From assembly GCF_003160695.1 (NCBI RefSeq), contig NZ_QGDD01000001.1:496001-560000 (forward strand): 64,000 bases of DNA, in the 5' to 3' direction. Source of the DNA: Nocardioides silvaticus (GTDB lineage: Bacteria; Actinomycetota; Actinomycetes; Propionibacteriales; Nocardioidaceae). This document shows, piece after piece, positions 16,966-25,041 of the stretch. The notes beneath the pieces were generated by a model, which worked only from the letters and a program-made list of their open reading frames with translations, made no database searches and was not told the DNA's origin. The translations under genes and the position numbers were made by a program. The first letter of the stretch is position 1. Every line of letters begins with the position of its first letter.

Positions 16966-17955
16966 ATGAAACCTACGTCCGGACGCGTCCTCGAGTTGCT
17001 CGGGCTCCTGCAGGCGCGGGTCGACTGGAGCGGACCCGAGCTCGCCGCGCGACTCGGCGTGACCGACCGCACCGTGCGCAACGACGTCGCACGGCTCCGC
17101 GAGCTCGGCTATCCCGTGCACGGCACGCCGGGCCGCGCCGGTCACTACCGGCTCGGCGCCGGCGCCAAGCTGCCGCCGCTGCTGCTCGACGACGAGGAGG
17201 CGGTCGCGGTGGCGGTCGGCCTGCGCACGGTCACCGGGGTGGCGGGGTTCGAGGAGAGCGGCGGTCGGGCGCTCACCAAGCTCGAGCACGTGCTCCCCGA
17301 CCGGCTGCGCCGCCAGCTGGCCGCGCTGCGCGACGCGACGAGCGCCGGGCCGGTCAACACCGACTCCAACGTCGAGGACCCCGAGGTCGACCCCGCCGTC
17401 CTCACCGAGATCGCCGCGGCGATCCGCGACCACCGCGGGCTGCGGGCGTTCTACGCGGTCCCCGGCTCGGCCGAGGAGGACCGCGTCGAGATCGAGCCCT
17501 ACCGGATGGTGGCCTGGCAGCGTCGGTGGTACGTCGTCGGCCGGGACCCGGCCGCGGACGACTGGTCGCCGTACCGGGTCGACTGGCTCACCCTCCGCAC
17601 CCCGGGCGGTCGGAGCTTCCGGCCGGTCGATCCCCCCAGCGACCTGACCGAGCTCGTCGTCCGCGAGGTGGCGCGCACCGGTTGGGCGGTCCACGCCCGG
17701 CTCGTCATCGACGCACCCGCCGAGGAGGTGCTCGCGCGGATCAACCCTGCTGTCGGCACCGTCGAGCCGCTCCCCGGAGGCCGCAGCGTGCTCGTCACCG
17801 GCGGCGACAGCCTCGAGGTGGTCGCCGTGTGGATCGGGATGCTCGGCATCGACTTCACGGTCGAGTCCCCCGAAGCCCTGGTCGACCACCTCCGGGTGCT
17901 GGCCGACCGCTACGCCGGCGCGGTCGCAGGATCCGACCGCGGTCGGATGCCCTGA
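16966..17955 (+). CDS. HTH-WYL transcriptional regulator
   Basis: A 329-residue regulator. The N-terminal HTH_11 helix-turn-helix reads WSGPELAARLGVTDRTVRND, followed by VARLRELGYPVHGTPGRAGH with the wing and a Tyr-Arg-Leu anchor. The central WYL domain carries IEPYRMVAWQRRWYVVGRDP and YRVDWLTLRTP, and the C-terminal WCX extension ends near residue 315. WYL domains sense small ligands or nucleic acid ends; which applies here is unknown. Divergence from the epoxide hydrolase suggests control of that enzyme. Confidence 0.9.
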   Translation: MKPTSGRVLELLGLLQARVDWSGPELAARLGVTDRTVRNDVARLRELGYPVHGTPGRAGHYRLGAGAKLPPLLLDDEEAVAVAVGLRTVTGVAGFEESGGRALTKLEHVLPDRLRRQLAALRDATSAGPVNTDSNVEDPEVDPAVLTEIAAAIRDHRGLRAFYAVPGSAEEDRVEIEPYRMVAWQRRWYVVGRDPAADDWSPYRVDWLTLRTPGGRSFRPVDPPSDLTELVVREVARTGWAVHARLVIDAPAEEVLARINPAVGTVEPLPGGRSVLVTGGDSLEVVAVWIGMLGIDFTVESPEALVDHLRVLADRYAGAVAGSDRGRMP

Positions 17956-17981
17956 CCCTTGCGGCCGGGCAGGATCGGGTC

Positions 17982-18332
17982 ATGAACCGTCTGATCGCCT
18001 TCGGCGCCGCGTCGTACGCCGGCCTCGGCCTGGCCTCCTTCCTCAAGCCCGCCGTCGTGCCCGCCGTCATCGGCGGCACGGCGCCGAACGCCGACTCGCG
18101 CACCGAGATCCGCGCGGTGTACGGCGGCCTGCCGCTCGCGTGGGCCGCCAGCCTGGTGGCTGCGCCGTCGTCCGCGACGGCCGTCGGCATCGCGACCGCC
18201 GGCATGGCCGCGGGCCGGGCCGCGTCCGCAGTGTTCGAGGGACCGCCGAGCCCGAAGATGGCGGGCTTCATCCTCCTCGAGTCCGCGATCGCTGCCGCAC
18301 TGCTGGTGGGCGCCCGGCAGGCGCGGACCTAG
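17982..18332 (+). CDS. Small membrane protein (DUF4345-like)
   Basis: A 116-residue hydrophobic protein with three or four predicted membrane helices (LIAFGAASYAGLGLASFL, GGLPLAWAASLVAAP, TAVGIATAGMAAGRAASAVF, MAGFILLESAIAAALLVGA). The EIRAVYGGLPLAWA segment resembles the DUF4345 family. No catalytic residues stand out and its role is unknown. It starts 26 bp after the WYL gene and may share its transcript. Confidence 0.65.
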   Translation: MNRLIAFGAASYAGLGLASFLKPAVVPAVIGGTAPNADSRTEIRAVYGGLPLAWAASLVAAPSSATAVGIATAGMAAGRAASAVFEGPPSPKMAGFILLESAIAAALLVGARQART

Positions 18333-18384
18333 CCGCCGCGAATCTCCGGTGCGCGCTGTCCGCGCGCCGACATAGGGTCACCGC

Positions 18385-20055
18385 ATGACGCGACCCGTGG
18401 ATGCTCGGACCGACCAGTACGTCGAGGACGTCGTCGCCCTCGACCCCATCACCGCCACGTTCGCCGGCATCGCCGGTCACGACGACCGGCTCCCCGACCT
18501 CTCCCCCGCGGGCTTCGACGCGCGCGACGAGCTGCAGCGCCGCGCGCTGGCGGAGGTCGCCGCGATCGAGCCGGTCGACGAGCGGGAGCGGGTCGCCAAG
18601 GAGGCGTTCGTCGAGCGCACCGGCCTCGAGGTGGAGAAGATCGACGCGGGCTTCGACCGCTCGGCGTTCTCGGTGATCAGCAGCGGCATCCACGCCGTGC
18701 GCGAGGTCTTCGACCTGATGGCGACCGAGACCGACGAGGACTGGCAGACCGTCGGCGACCGGCTGGCCGCCGTCCCAACGGCGCTCGCCGGCTACCGGGA
18801 GACGCTCGAGGCCGAGGCCGCCGCGGGCCGGGTGTCCGCGCGCCGGCAGTACGTCGAGGTGGCCAGCCAGATCCGCGGCTGGACCGGGCAGGAGGGCGCG
18901 TCCGGCGACTACTTCGGCAACCTGGTCGCCGAGGCGCCCGAAGGGCTGCGCGACCGGCTGGCTTCGGTGGCGGCAGCGGCGTCGGCGTCGTACGCCGACT
19001 TCGGGCGGTTCGTCGAGACCGACCTGGCGCCGCAGGGACGTGATGCCGACGGCGTCGGCCGCGACCGCTACGCGCTGGAGTCGCGCTACTTCCTGGGCGC
19101 GGAGGTCGACCTCGAGGAGACCTACCGGTGGGGCTGGGAGGAGCTGAAGCGCATCGAGGACGACATGACCGCGACCGCGCAACGGATCGTGTCCGGCGGC
19201 TCGATCGACGACGCGGTCAAGGCGCTCGACCTCGACCCGGCCCGCGACTGCGGCAGCCGCGAGGGCTTCGAGGCCTGGATGCAGGAGAAGGCCGACACGA
19301 TCCTCGCCAGCTTCGACGGCGTGCACTTCGACATCGCCGAGCCGATCCGCACCATCGCCTGCAAGGTGGCACCGATCAACGACGGCGGCGCCTGGTACAC
19401 GCCGCCCTCGGAGGACTTCTCCCGCCCGGGCACGATGTGGTTCTCGTTCACCGACGACCACGAGATCTTCTCGAAGTGGCGGGAGACCACGACCGTCTTC
19501 CACGAGGGCGTGCCCGGCCACCACCTCCAGTGCGCCCAGGTCGTCCACCGCGCCGACCTGCTCAACCGCTGGCAGCGGTTGCTGTGCTGGGTCAGCGGTC
19601 ACGGCGAGGGCTGGGCGCTCTACTCCGAGCGGCTGATGGACGAGCTCGGCTACTTCGACGACCCGGGCGACCGGCTCGGCTTCCTCGACATGCAGGGGTT
19701 CCGGGCGGCGCGGGTGATCGTCGACATCGGCGTCCACCTCGGCCTGACCATCCCGGCGGACAACCCGTTCGGCTGGCGGCCCGGCGAGGTCTGGGACGGG
19801 GAGAAGGTCTTCGAGTTCATGCGGGCGCACTCCCGGATGGAGGACGGCCAGCTCGGCTTCGAGGTCAACCGCTACCTCGGGTGGCCGGGCCAGGCGCCGT
19901 CGTACAAGGTCGGCGAGCGGATCTGGCTCCAGGCGCGCGACGAGGTGCGGGCCCGCAAGGGCGCGGCCTTCGACCTCAAGGAGTTCCACACCGCCGCGCT
20001 CGACCTCGGCTCGATCGGGCTCGACCCGCTGAAGGCTGCGCTCGGTCGTCTGTGA
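18385..20055 (+). CDS. DUF885 family metallohydrolase
   Basis: A 556-residue cytoplasmic protein of the DUF885 family, whose members look like zinc-dependent oligopeptidases. The hallmark near residues 372-382 is VFHEGVPGHHLQ, an HExxxGHH motif with putative zinc histidines. It is followed by SGHGEGWALYSERLMDELGY, with the third ligand Glu expected there, and VNRYLGWPGQAPSYKVG near the end. There is no signal peptide. Peptidase activity is family-level inference. It ends 7 bp before the next gene, suggesting one transcript. Confidence 0.85.
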   Translation: MTRPVDARTDQYVEDVVALDPITATFAGIAGHDDRLPDLSPAGFDARDELQRRALAEVAAIEPVDERERVAKEAFVERTGLEVEKIDAGFDRSAFSVISSGIHAVREVFDLMATETDEDWQTVGDRLAAVPTALAGYRETLEAEAAAGRVSARRQYVEVASQIRGWTGQEGASGDYFGNLVAEAPEGLRDRLASVAAAASASYADFGRFVETDLAPQGRDADGVGRDRYALESRYFLGAEVDLEETYRWGWEELKRIEDDMTATAQRIVSGGSIDDAVKALDLDPARDCGSREGFEAWMQEKADTILASFDGVHFDIAEPIRTIACKVAPINDGGAWYTPPSEDFSRPGTMWFSFTDDHEIFSKWRETTTVFHEGVPGHHLQCAQVVHRADLLNRWQRLLCWVSGHGEGWALYSERLMDELGYFDDPGDRLGFLDMQGFRAARVIVDIGVHLGLTIPADNPFGWRPGEVWDGEKVFEFMRAHSRMEDGQLGFEVNRYLGWPGQAPSYKVGERIWLQARDEVRARKGAAFDLKEFHTAALDLGSIGLDPLKAALGRL

Positions 20056-20062
20056 CGGGCGC

Positions 20063-21145
20063 GTGACCACGCTCGACCGCGAGCAGGCGCGCCGGATCGC
20101 GGTCCGGGCGCAGCTGCTCGACGCCTACCGCCCGGAGTCGCTGGTCGCGACGGTCGACCACCTCACGCTGCTCCAGGTCGACCCGACCGCGGCGATCGCA
20201 CCGAACGTCGACCTGGTCGCGTGGTCACGGCTCGGCAGCACCTACGACCACTCCGACCTGCGGTTCGCGGTCGAGGAGGAACGCTCGCTGGTCGAGCACT
20301 CCTCGTTCATCCGGCCGATGGACGACATCGGCCTGGTGCTCGCGACGGCGCCGGACCGCATGCACCCGAGCGGGTACGCGTGGATCGAGGCCAACGCCCG
20401 CTTCCGCGACGACGTCATCGGGCTGCTGGCCGCCGAGGGACCGCTCACGGCGGCGGAGATCCCCGACACCGCGCAGGTGCCGTGGCAGTCCTCGGGCTGG
20501 ACCAACGACAAGAACGTCGACCGGATGCTGGAGCTGCTCTGCCGCACCGGTGAGGTGGCGATCAGCGGCCGGCGCGGAAAGCTCCGCACCTGGGACGTCC
20601 CCCATCGGGTCTACCCGGCCGACCTCGAGGTGCCGTCGTACGACGAGGCGCGGGCGCTCCTCGATGCGCGGCGGCTCACCTCGCTCGGGATCGCCCGCAC
20701 CACCTCGAAGGTGATGGGCGAGGAGATCGGCGCTGCCGGGCTCGGGGAGCCGGTCGAGATCGACGGCGTGGCCGGCGACTGGCGGGCCGATCCGGACGCC
20801 CTCGCCGCGGCCGAGGAGCCGTTCGAGCCGCGGACCGCCCTGCTGTCGCCGTACGACCGGCTGGTCTACGACCGCGACCGCGCGCTGGCGCTCTTCGACT
20901 TCGAGTACGTGCTGGAGATGTACAAGCCTGCCGCCAAGCGGCGGTGGGGCTACTTCGCGCTGCCGATCCTCCACGGCGACCGGCTGGTCGGGAAGCTGGA
21001 CGCGAAGGCCGACCGCAAGCACGGCGTGCTCCGGGTCTTCGCCGTGCACGAGGACTTCCCGTGGGACCCCGAGATCGGTGACGCCGTCGACGCGGAGATC
21101 GACGCTCTCGCCGCCTGGCTCGGGATGGAGGTCGTACGGAGCTGA
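20063..21145 (+). CDS. Winged-helix AlkZ-like (HTH_42) protein
   Basis: A 360-residue protein of the HTH_42 / YcaQ-AlkZ superfamily, whose studied members are DNA glycosylases acting on bulky alkyl adducts or crosslinks. Visible features are the N-terminal ARRIAVRAQLLD, LTLLQVDPTAAIAPNVDLVA (the family's Gln-x-Asp region), AWSRLGSTYDHSDL, and the middle segment DRLVYDRDRALALFDFEYVL. YFALPILHGDRLVGKLDAKA lies in the C-terminal beta domain. The start is GTG at 20063. Glycosylase activity is plausible, but the catalytic QxD/QxQ variant needs an alignment. Confidence 0.8.
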   Translation: MTTLDREQARRIAVRAQLLDAYRPESLVATVDHLTLLQVDPTAAIAPNVDLVAWSRLGSTYDHSDLRFAVEEERSLVEHSSFIRPMDDIGLVLATAPDRMHPSGYAWIEANARFRDDVIGLLAAEGPLTAAEIPDTAQVPWQSSGWTNDKNVDRMLELLCRTGEVAISGRRGKLRTWDVPHRVYPADLEVPSYDEARALLDARRLTSLGIARTTSKVMGEEIGAAGLGEPVEIDGVAGDWRADPDALAAAEEPFEPRTALLSPYDRLVYDRDRALALFDFEYVLEMYKPAAKRRWGYFALPILHGDRLVGKLDAKADRKHGVLRVFAVHEDFPWDPEIGDAVDAEIDALAAWLGMEVVRS

Positions 21146-21155
21146 CGTGCTCGCC

Positions 21156-22367
21156 TCAGCGGCCGGCGATCTCCTCCCACGTCGCGCCGCCGTCGGTCGA
21201 GCGGAACAGCCGGTCCTCGACGGCGATCAGCACGGTCGGTCCGCCACGGGTGTCCGCGACGTCGACCAGCACCGAACGGTCGGCGTCGGTCGCCTCCGGC
21301 GCGGAGGACGGGACCAGCTCCAGGCTGCCGTCGTCCCACCGGTAGACACCGGACTCGCGCGGTGCGCTCTCGCCCCAGAGGTCGCCGAGGAAGTGGATCT
21401 CCCCGTCGACGGCCCAGGCTCCGGAGATGGTCGCCCGCTCGCCGTCGTACGACGTCTCGGTGAAGCCGCCGCCCTCGGCGGGCATCGTCAGCACGGAGTC
21501 CAGCGGCGCGACGCCGCCGCTTCGGTTGAGGGCGATCACGTGCGGGGTGCCGGCGGCGGTCGGGACGACCACCTCGGTCGACATCGCTTCCCGGTCGAAG
21601 CCGGCCGACTGCCAGCTCGCGCCCCCGTCGTCCGACCACTGGTAGGTCACCTCCTCCGTGCCGGACCCGTCGATGACGGTGGTGACCGCCGTCAAACGTC
21701 CCCCGTAGAAGTCGATCTCCCACGCCATGTCCGGAGCGTCGACCGGGTGCGCGCGGGCTGTCGCCGGGTCGACGGCGATCAGACCGCTGCTCATCGCCAG
21801 CGGGATCTCGCCCTCGGTGACGGGAGCCTCCGGCCCCGCCACCACGACCCGGGTCCAGGAGCCGTCCGGGCCGGCCACCCAGGCCTTCGACATCGTCTGG
21901 TCGCGGACGAGGAAGGCGTCGCCGGCGGAGACGACCTCGCCGGGAATCGGCAGCTTCTGGAGGTGGCGGGTGGCGTAGCCGTCGCCGCTGATCGCCAGTC
22001 CCGACTGGTCGCGGCCGGTCACCTGCCAGAGCACGGCGGTCGCGGCGTTCCCGGTCACCGCGGCGTCGACGACGAGGGCGCCCGGGTCGTCGACGAGCTG
22101 GTCCAGCTCGCTCGCGTCGGTGGCTTCGGTCGGTTCCTCGTCGGTCGGCGTCGGGGTGGGGGTCGGGACCGACGGCGCGGGCTGCGGGATGTTGCCGCCG
22201 CCGGGGTCGACGAGCTGGACGCCACCGATGATCGCCACGACGGCTGTCGCGGCGATGCCGGCGACCGCGCCGTTGCGGATCCTGCGACGGCGCTGCCCGC
22301 GGGCGAGCACGTCGTCGAAGCTGGGCACGTGAGCCGCCTCGGCGGCCCGCTGGGTGATGTCATGCAT
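21156..22367 (-). CDS. Single-pass membrane protein with BNR-like extracellular domain
   Basis: A 403-residue protein. It has a short cytoplasmic N-terminus (MHDITQRAAEAAHVPSFDDV, then ARGQRRRRIRNG), one membrane helix (GAVAGIAATAVVAIIGGVQLV) and a Pro/Thr linker. A beta-propeller-like outer region follows, with Asp-box/BNR signs (YQWSDDGGASWQSAGF, LFRSTDGGATWEEI). Its ATG lies within the 3' end of an ECF sigma gene (8-nt overlap), with GGAGGATCCC ahead. The layout resembles sigma/anti-sigma pairs, but the cytoplasmic part is short and lacks a zinc HxxxCxxC motif. An anti-sigma role is inference. Confidence 0.78.
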   Translation of the reverse strand: MHDITQRAAEAAHVPSFDDVLARGQRRRRIRNGAVAGIAATAVVAIIGGVQLVDPGGGNIPQPAPSVPTPTPTPTDEEPTEATDASELDQLVDDPGALVVDAAVTGNAATAVLWQVTGRDQSGLAISGDGYATRHLQKLPIPGEVVSAGDAFLVRDQTMSKAWVAGPDGSWTRVVVAGPEAPVTEGEIPLAMSSGLIAVDPATARAHPVDAPDMAWEIDFYGGRLTAVTTVIDGSGTEEVTYQWSDDGGASWQSAGFDREAMSTEVVVPTAAGTPHVIALNRSGGVAPLDSVLTMPAEGGGFTETSYDGERATISGAWAVDGEIHFLGDLWGESAPRESGVYRWDDGSLELVPSSAPEATDADRSVLVDVADTRGGPTVLIAVEDRLFRSTDGGATWEEIAGR

Positions 22368-22878
22368 GGGATCCTCCGAACACTTCGGCGGCGTCGGTCC
22401 CGAGAGCGATGGCGAGGGCGGCCCGGCCCCGGTTGAGGCGGGCCTTGACAGTGCCGAGCGGCACGCCGAGCGTGGCGGCGACCTCGGCGATCGGCAGGTC
22501 GGCGAGGTAGTGGAGCGCGAGGGTCTCGCGCTGGTGGTCGGGCAGCGTGCGGAGTGCGGTGACGAGCGCCATCCGGTCCTCACTGAGGTCCGGCTGCCGG
22601 CCCTCGCCCTGAGCGGGTGTCTTGCCGAGCAGGCGTTCGCCGAGGGCTCGCCGGCGATGGCGGGAGCGGGCGACGTTGACCGCGACCGTCCGCAGCCAGG
22701 CCTCGGGGTTGTCGAGGCGCTCGAACGCCCGGCGCCGGCTCACCGCCCGGGCGAACGCCTCGGCCACGGCGTCCTCGGCCTCCGCGAGGTCGCCGCAGAC
22801 GCCGTACAGCTGGCCGACGAGGCGTCGGTACGACGCGTCGAAGCAGCGCTGGATCGCATCCGCAGGTTCCGCGTGCAT
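22360..22878 (-). CDS. ECF RNA polymerase sigma factor (SigE-like)
   Basis: A 172-residue sigma-70 family factor. Region 2 reads FDASYRRLVGQLYGVCGDLA then EAEDAVAEAFARAVSRR and NPEAWLRTVAVNVARSRHRR. Region 4 is LPDHQRETLALHYLADLPIA then EVAATLGVPLGTVKARLNRG. Start ATG at 22878 is preceded by AAGGAGGAGG, which rules out the longer frame upstream. It is translationally coupled (ATGCATGA) to a membrane protein that may regulate it. The trigger is unknown. The divergent gene is maf. Confidence 0.9.
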   Translation of the reverse strand: MHAEPADAIQRCFDASYRRLVGQLYGVCGDLAEAEDAVAEAFARAVSRRRAFERLDNPEAWLRTVAVNVARSRHRRRALGERLLGKTPAQGEGRQPDLSEDRMALVTALRTLPDHQRETLALHYLADLPIAEVAATLGVPLGTVKARLNRGRAALAIALGTDAAEVFGGSHA

Positions 22879-22973
22879 CGCACCTCCTCCTTCGTGGCCC
22901 GTCGTGGTCGTCTCGTGGGTTCGACCCACGAGCCCCCGCGAAGGTTGCCGCGATCGCCGCATAGTCTCCTGAC

Positions 22974-23582
22974 GTGCCGCATCTCGTGCTCGCCTCCGCC
23001 TCCCCCGCCCGGCTCGCCACGCTCCGCAGCGCAGGCATCGACCCGACCGTCATCGTGTCCGGGGTCGACGAGTCGGTGGCCGACGGGCTGCCTCCGTTCG
23101 AGATGGCGCTGCAGCTCGCCGAGCTCAAGTGCGCCGCGGTCGAAGGACGCGAAGAGGTCCCGTCGGGGTCACTCGTGCTCGGCTGCGACTCGGTGCTCGA
23201 GCTCGACGGCCAGGCGCTCGGGAAGCCGGCCGACCCCGAGGACGCCGTACGGCGCTGGCGGGCGATGCGCGGCCGCTCCGGCGTCCTCCACTCCGGCCAC
23301 TGCCTGCGCGACACCGCCTCCGGCCAGGTCGCCGCCGCCACCGCGTCGACCACCGTGTTCTTCGCCGACGTCAGCGACGAGGAGATCGACGCCTACGTCG
23401 CCACCCGCGAGCCCCTCTACGTCGCCGGCGCCTTCACCGTCGACGGTCTCGGCGGCGGCTTCGTCACCGGCATCGAGGGCGACCACCACAACGTCGTCGG
23501 TGTCAGCCTCCCCCTCCTGCGCGACCTGGTCCTCGAGCTCGGCCACGCCTGGACCGACCTCTGGCGACCCGTCGCAAACTGA
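22974..23582 (+). CDS. maf: Maf family nucleoside triphosphate pyrophosphatase
   Basis: A 202-residue house-cleaning enzyme that hydrolyses non-canonical or modified NTPs to NMP and PPi. Motifs are HLVLASASPARLATLRSAG at the N-terminus, VLGCDSVLELDGQALGKP with the catalytic Asp, and EPLYVAGAFTVDGLGGGFV followed by GIEGDHHNVVGVSLPLLR. Which nucleotide it prefers (dTTP/UTP or m7GTP type) cannot be decided by eye. The start is GTG at 22974. The last five codons lie in a 16-bp direct repeat that recurs 32 bp downstream as part of the terminator stem. Confidence 0.92.
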   Translation: MPHLVLASASPARLATLRSAGIDPTVIVSGVDESVADGLPPFEMALQLAELKCAAVEGREEVPSGSLVLGCDSVLELDGQALGKPADPEDAVRRWRAMRGRSGVLHSGHCLRDTASGQVAAATASTTVFFADVSDEEIDAYVATREPLYVAGAFTVDGLGGGFVTGIEGDHHNVVGVSLPLLRDLVLELGHAWTDLWRPVAN

Positions 23583-23612
23583 CGCTCAAGACCCGCCGAC
23601 CCGTCGCAAACT
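23565..23612 (+). repeat. 16-bp direct repeat, one copy inside maf
   Basis: CGACCCGTCGCAAACT occurs at 23565-23580 (the last maf codons, just before and overlapping the stop) and again at 23597-23612, 32 bp later. The second copy forms the left arm of the hairpin at 23601-23639. The upstream copy could pair with the same right arm, giving two alternative stems. Confidence 0.8.
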
Positions 23613-23639
23613 CGCAGAGGACGTGCGAGTTTGCGACGG
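23601..23639. terminator. 16-bp perfect stem between convergent genes
   Basis: CCGTCGCAAACTCGCA (23601-23616) and its exact reverse complement (23624-23639) flank a 7-nt loop. It sits between the convergent maf (+) and acyl-CoA dehydrogenase (-) genes and probably terminates both. Confidence 0.75.
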
Positions 23640-23676
23640 CTCGGCACTTCTGCTGTGCGAGTTCGAGCCGGGTCGG

Positions 23677-24882
23677 CTACTCGACGGGCAGGCCGAGCCC
23701 GCGGGCGATGAGCATCCGCTGCACCTCGGAGGTGCCCTCACCGATCTCGAGGATCTTGGCGTCGCGGTAGAAGCGGGCGACGGCGTACTCCTCCATGAAG
23801 CCGTAGCCGCCGAAGACCTGGGTCGCGATCCGGGTGGCGGTGACCGCGGACTCCGAGGAGTAGAGCTTGGCGATCGAGGCGGCGTGCTTGAAGTCCTTCA
23901 TCGACGGGCCGCCGGGAGTGCCCATGGCGTCCTTCATCGCGGCGGCCCGGTAGACCAGCAGCCGGGAGGCGTGGAGCATCACCTCGAGGTCGGCGACCTG
24001 GAACGCCACGCCCTGCTTGCGGCCGATCGGGCCGCCGAAGGTCTGCCGCTCCCCGGCGTACTCGACGCACAGGTCGACGCACGCCTGGATCAGGCCGACC
24101 GCGAGCGCGCCGATGGCGACCCGGCCGTCGTCGAGGGTCGCGAGGAACTGGGCGTAGCCGCGACCGCGCTCCCCGAGCAGGTGGTCGGCGGGCACCCGGC
24201 AGTCCTCGAAGGACAGCGGGTGGGTGTCGGAGATGTGCCAGCCGAGCTTGTCGTAGGCCGGCTCGACCGTGAAGCCGCGCGTGCCCGCGGGCACGACGAT
24301 CGCCGAGATCTCCGCCGACCCGTCCTCCCGCGTGCCGGTGCGCGCGGTGACGGTCACCAGCGAGGTCAGGTCGGAGCCGGAGTTGGTGATGAACTGCTTG
24401 CTGCCGTTGACGACCCATTCGTCGTTGTGGAGGACGGCCTTGGTGCGGGTGGCACCGGCGTCGGAGCCCGCGCCCGGCTCGGTGAGGCCGAAGGCCGCGA
24501 GCCGCTGCCCGGCCACCAGGTCCGGCAGCCACGCCTTCTTCTGCTCCTCGGTGCCGTAGGTCAGGATCGGGTTGATCCCCAGCCCCACGCCCGCCTCGAG
24601 CGTGATGCCCAGCGACTGGTCGACGCGACCGAGCTCCTCGATGGCGAGGCACAACGAGGTGAACGGGCCGTCCTCCGGCGAGAGGCCGGCGCCGCCGTAC
24701 TCCTCCGGTGCGACCAGCCCGAACAGCCCGAGGTCGCCCATCTGCTGCACGACGTCGGCCGGGAAGTGGTGGTCCTTGTCCCACTGCGCGACGTGCGGCG
24801 CGATCGTGGCCTCCGCGAAGTCACGGACGGTACGGCGGAACTCCTCGTGCTCACGGGACAGCTCGAACGTCATGGCACGCAT
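23677..24882 (-). CDS. Acyl-CoA dehydrogenase
   Basis: A 401-residue FAD enzyme of fatty acyl-CoA oxidation. It shows AAFGLTEPGAGSDAGATRTK, FITNSGSDLTSLVTVTAR, the C-terminal RQTFGGPIGRKQGVAFQ and QVFGGYGFMEEYAVARFYRD. The catalytic base is presumably the Glu of EIGEGTSEVQRM. ATG at 24882 is used; ATG at 24873 (MTFELSREHEE) is nearly as good. Two palindromes lie just upstream and suggest specific repression. It is not closely adjacent to other beta-oxidation genes, but the carboxylase alpha gene is divergent from it. Confidence 0.9.
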   Translation of the reverse strand: MRAMTFELSREHEEFRRTVRDFAEATIAPHVAQWDKDHHFPADVVQQMGDLGLFGLVAPEEYGGAGLSPEDGPFTSLCLAIEELGRVDQSLGITLEAGVGLGINPILTYGTEEQKKAWLPDLVAGQRLAAFGLTEPGAGSDAGATRTKAVLHNDEWVVNGSKQFITNSGSDLTSLVTVTARTGTREDGSAEISAIVVPAGTRGFTVEPAYDKLGWHISDTHPLSFEDCRVPADHLLGERGRGYAQFLATLDDGRVAIGALAVGLIQACVDLCVEYAGERQTFGGPIGRKQGVAFQVADLEVMLHASRLLVYRAAAMKDAMGTPGGPSMKDFKHAASIAKLYSSESAVTATRIATQVFGGYGFMEEYAVARFYRDAKILEIGEGTSEVQRMLIARGLGLPVE

Positions 24883-24893
24883 CGTAGCCCGCA

Positions 24894-24935
24894 GGTTAAC
24901 GATTGTTAACCACGAGAACGCCTACTGATCGGTAG
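24894..24935. promoter_or_regulatory. Two palindromes upstream of an acyl-CoA dehydrogenase
   Basis: GGTTAACGATTGTTAACC (24894-24911) has perfect 7-bp arms and starts 12 bp from the dehydrogenase ATG at 24882. CTACTGATCGGTAG (24922-24935) is a near-palindrome with one mismatched pair. Both lie between this gene and the carboxylase alpha gene. They look like operator sites for TetR- or GntR-type lipid regulators (inference). Confidence 0.5.
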
Positions 24936-25041
24936 CCAACCGGGCGATCACAGGTCCGGTCCCAGAACTGAACGCCCGGTGAAGGACCGGTCCCGGTGAG
25001 CCCTAGACTGCCGAGCGTTCCGGACGACAGGGGAGATTCGC

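Noticed and set aside
22879..22962. Longer ECF sigma start at 22962
   Set aside because: A strong AAGGAGGAGG precedes the ATG at 22878 and the extra residues do not match region 1.1 or 2.
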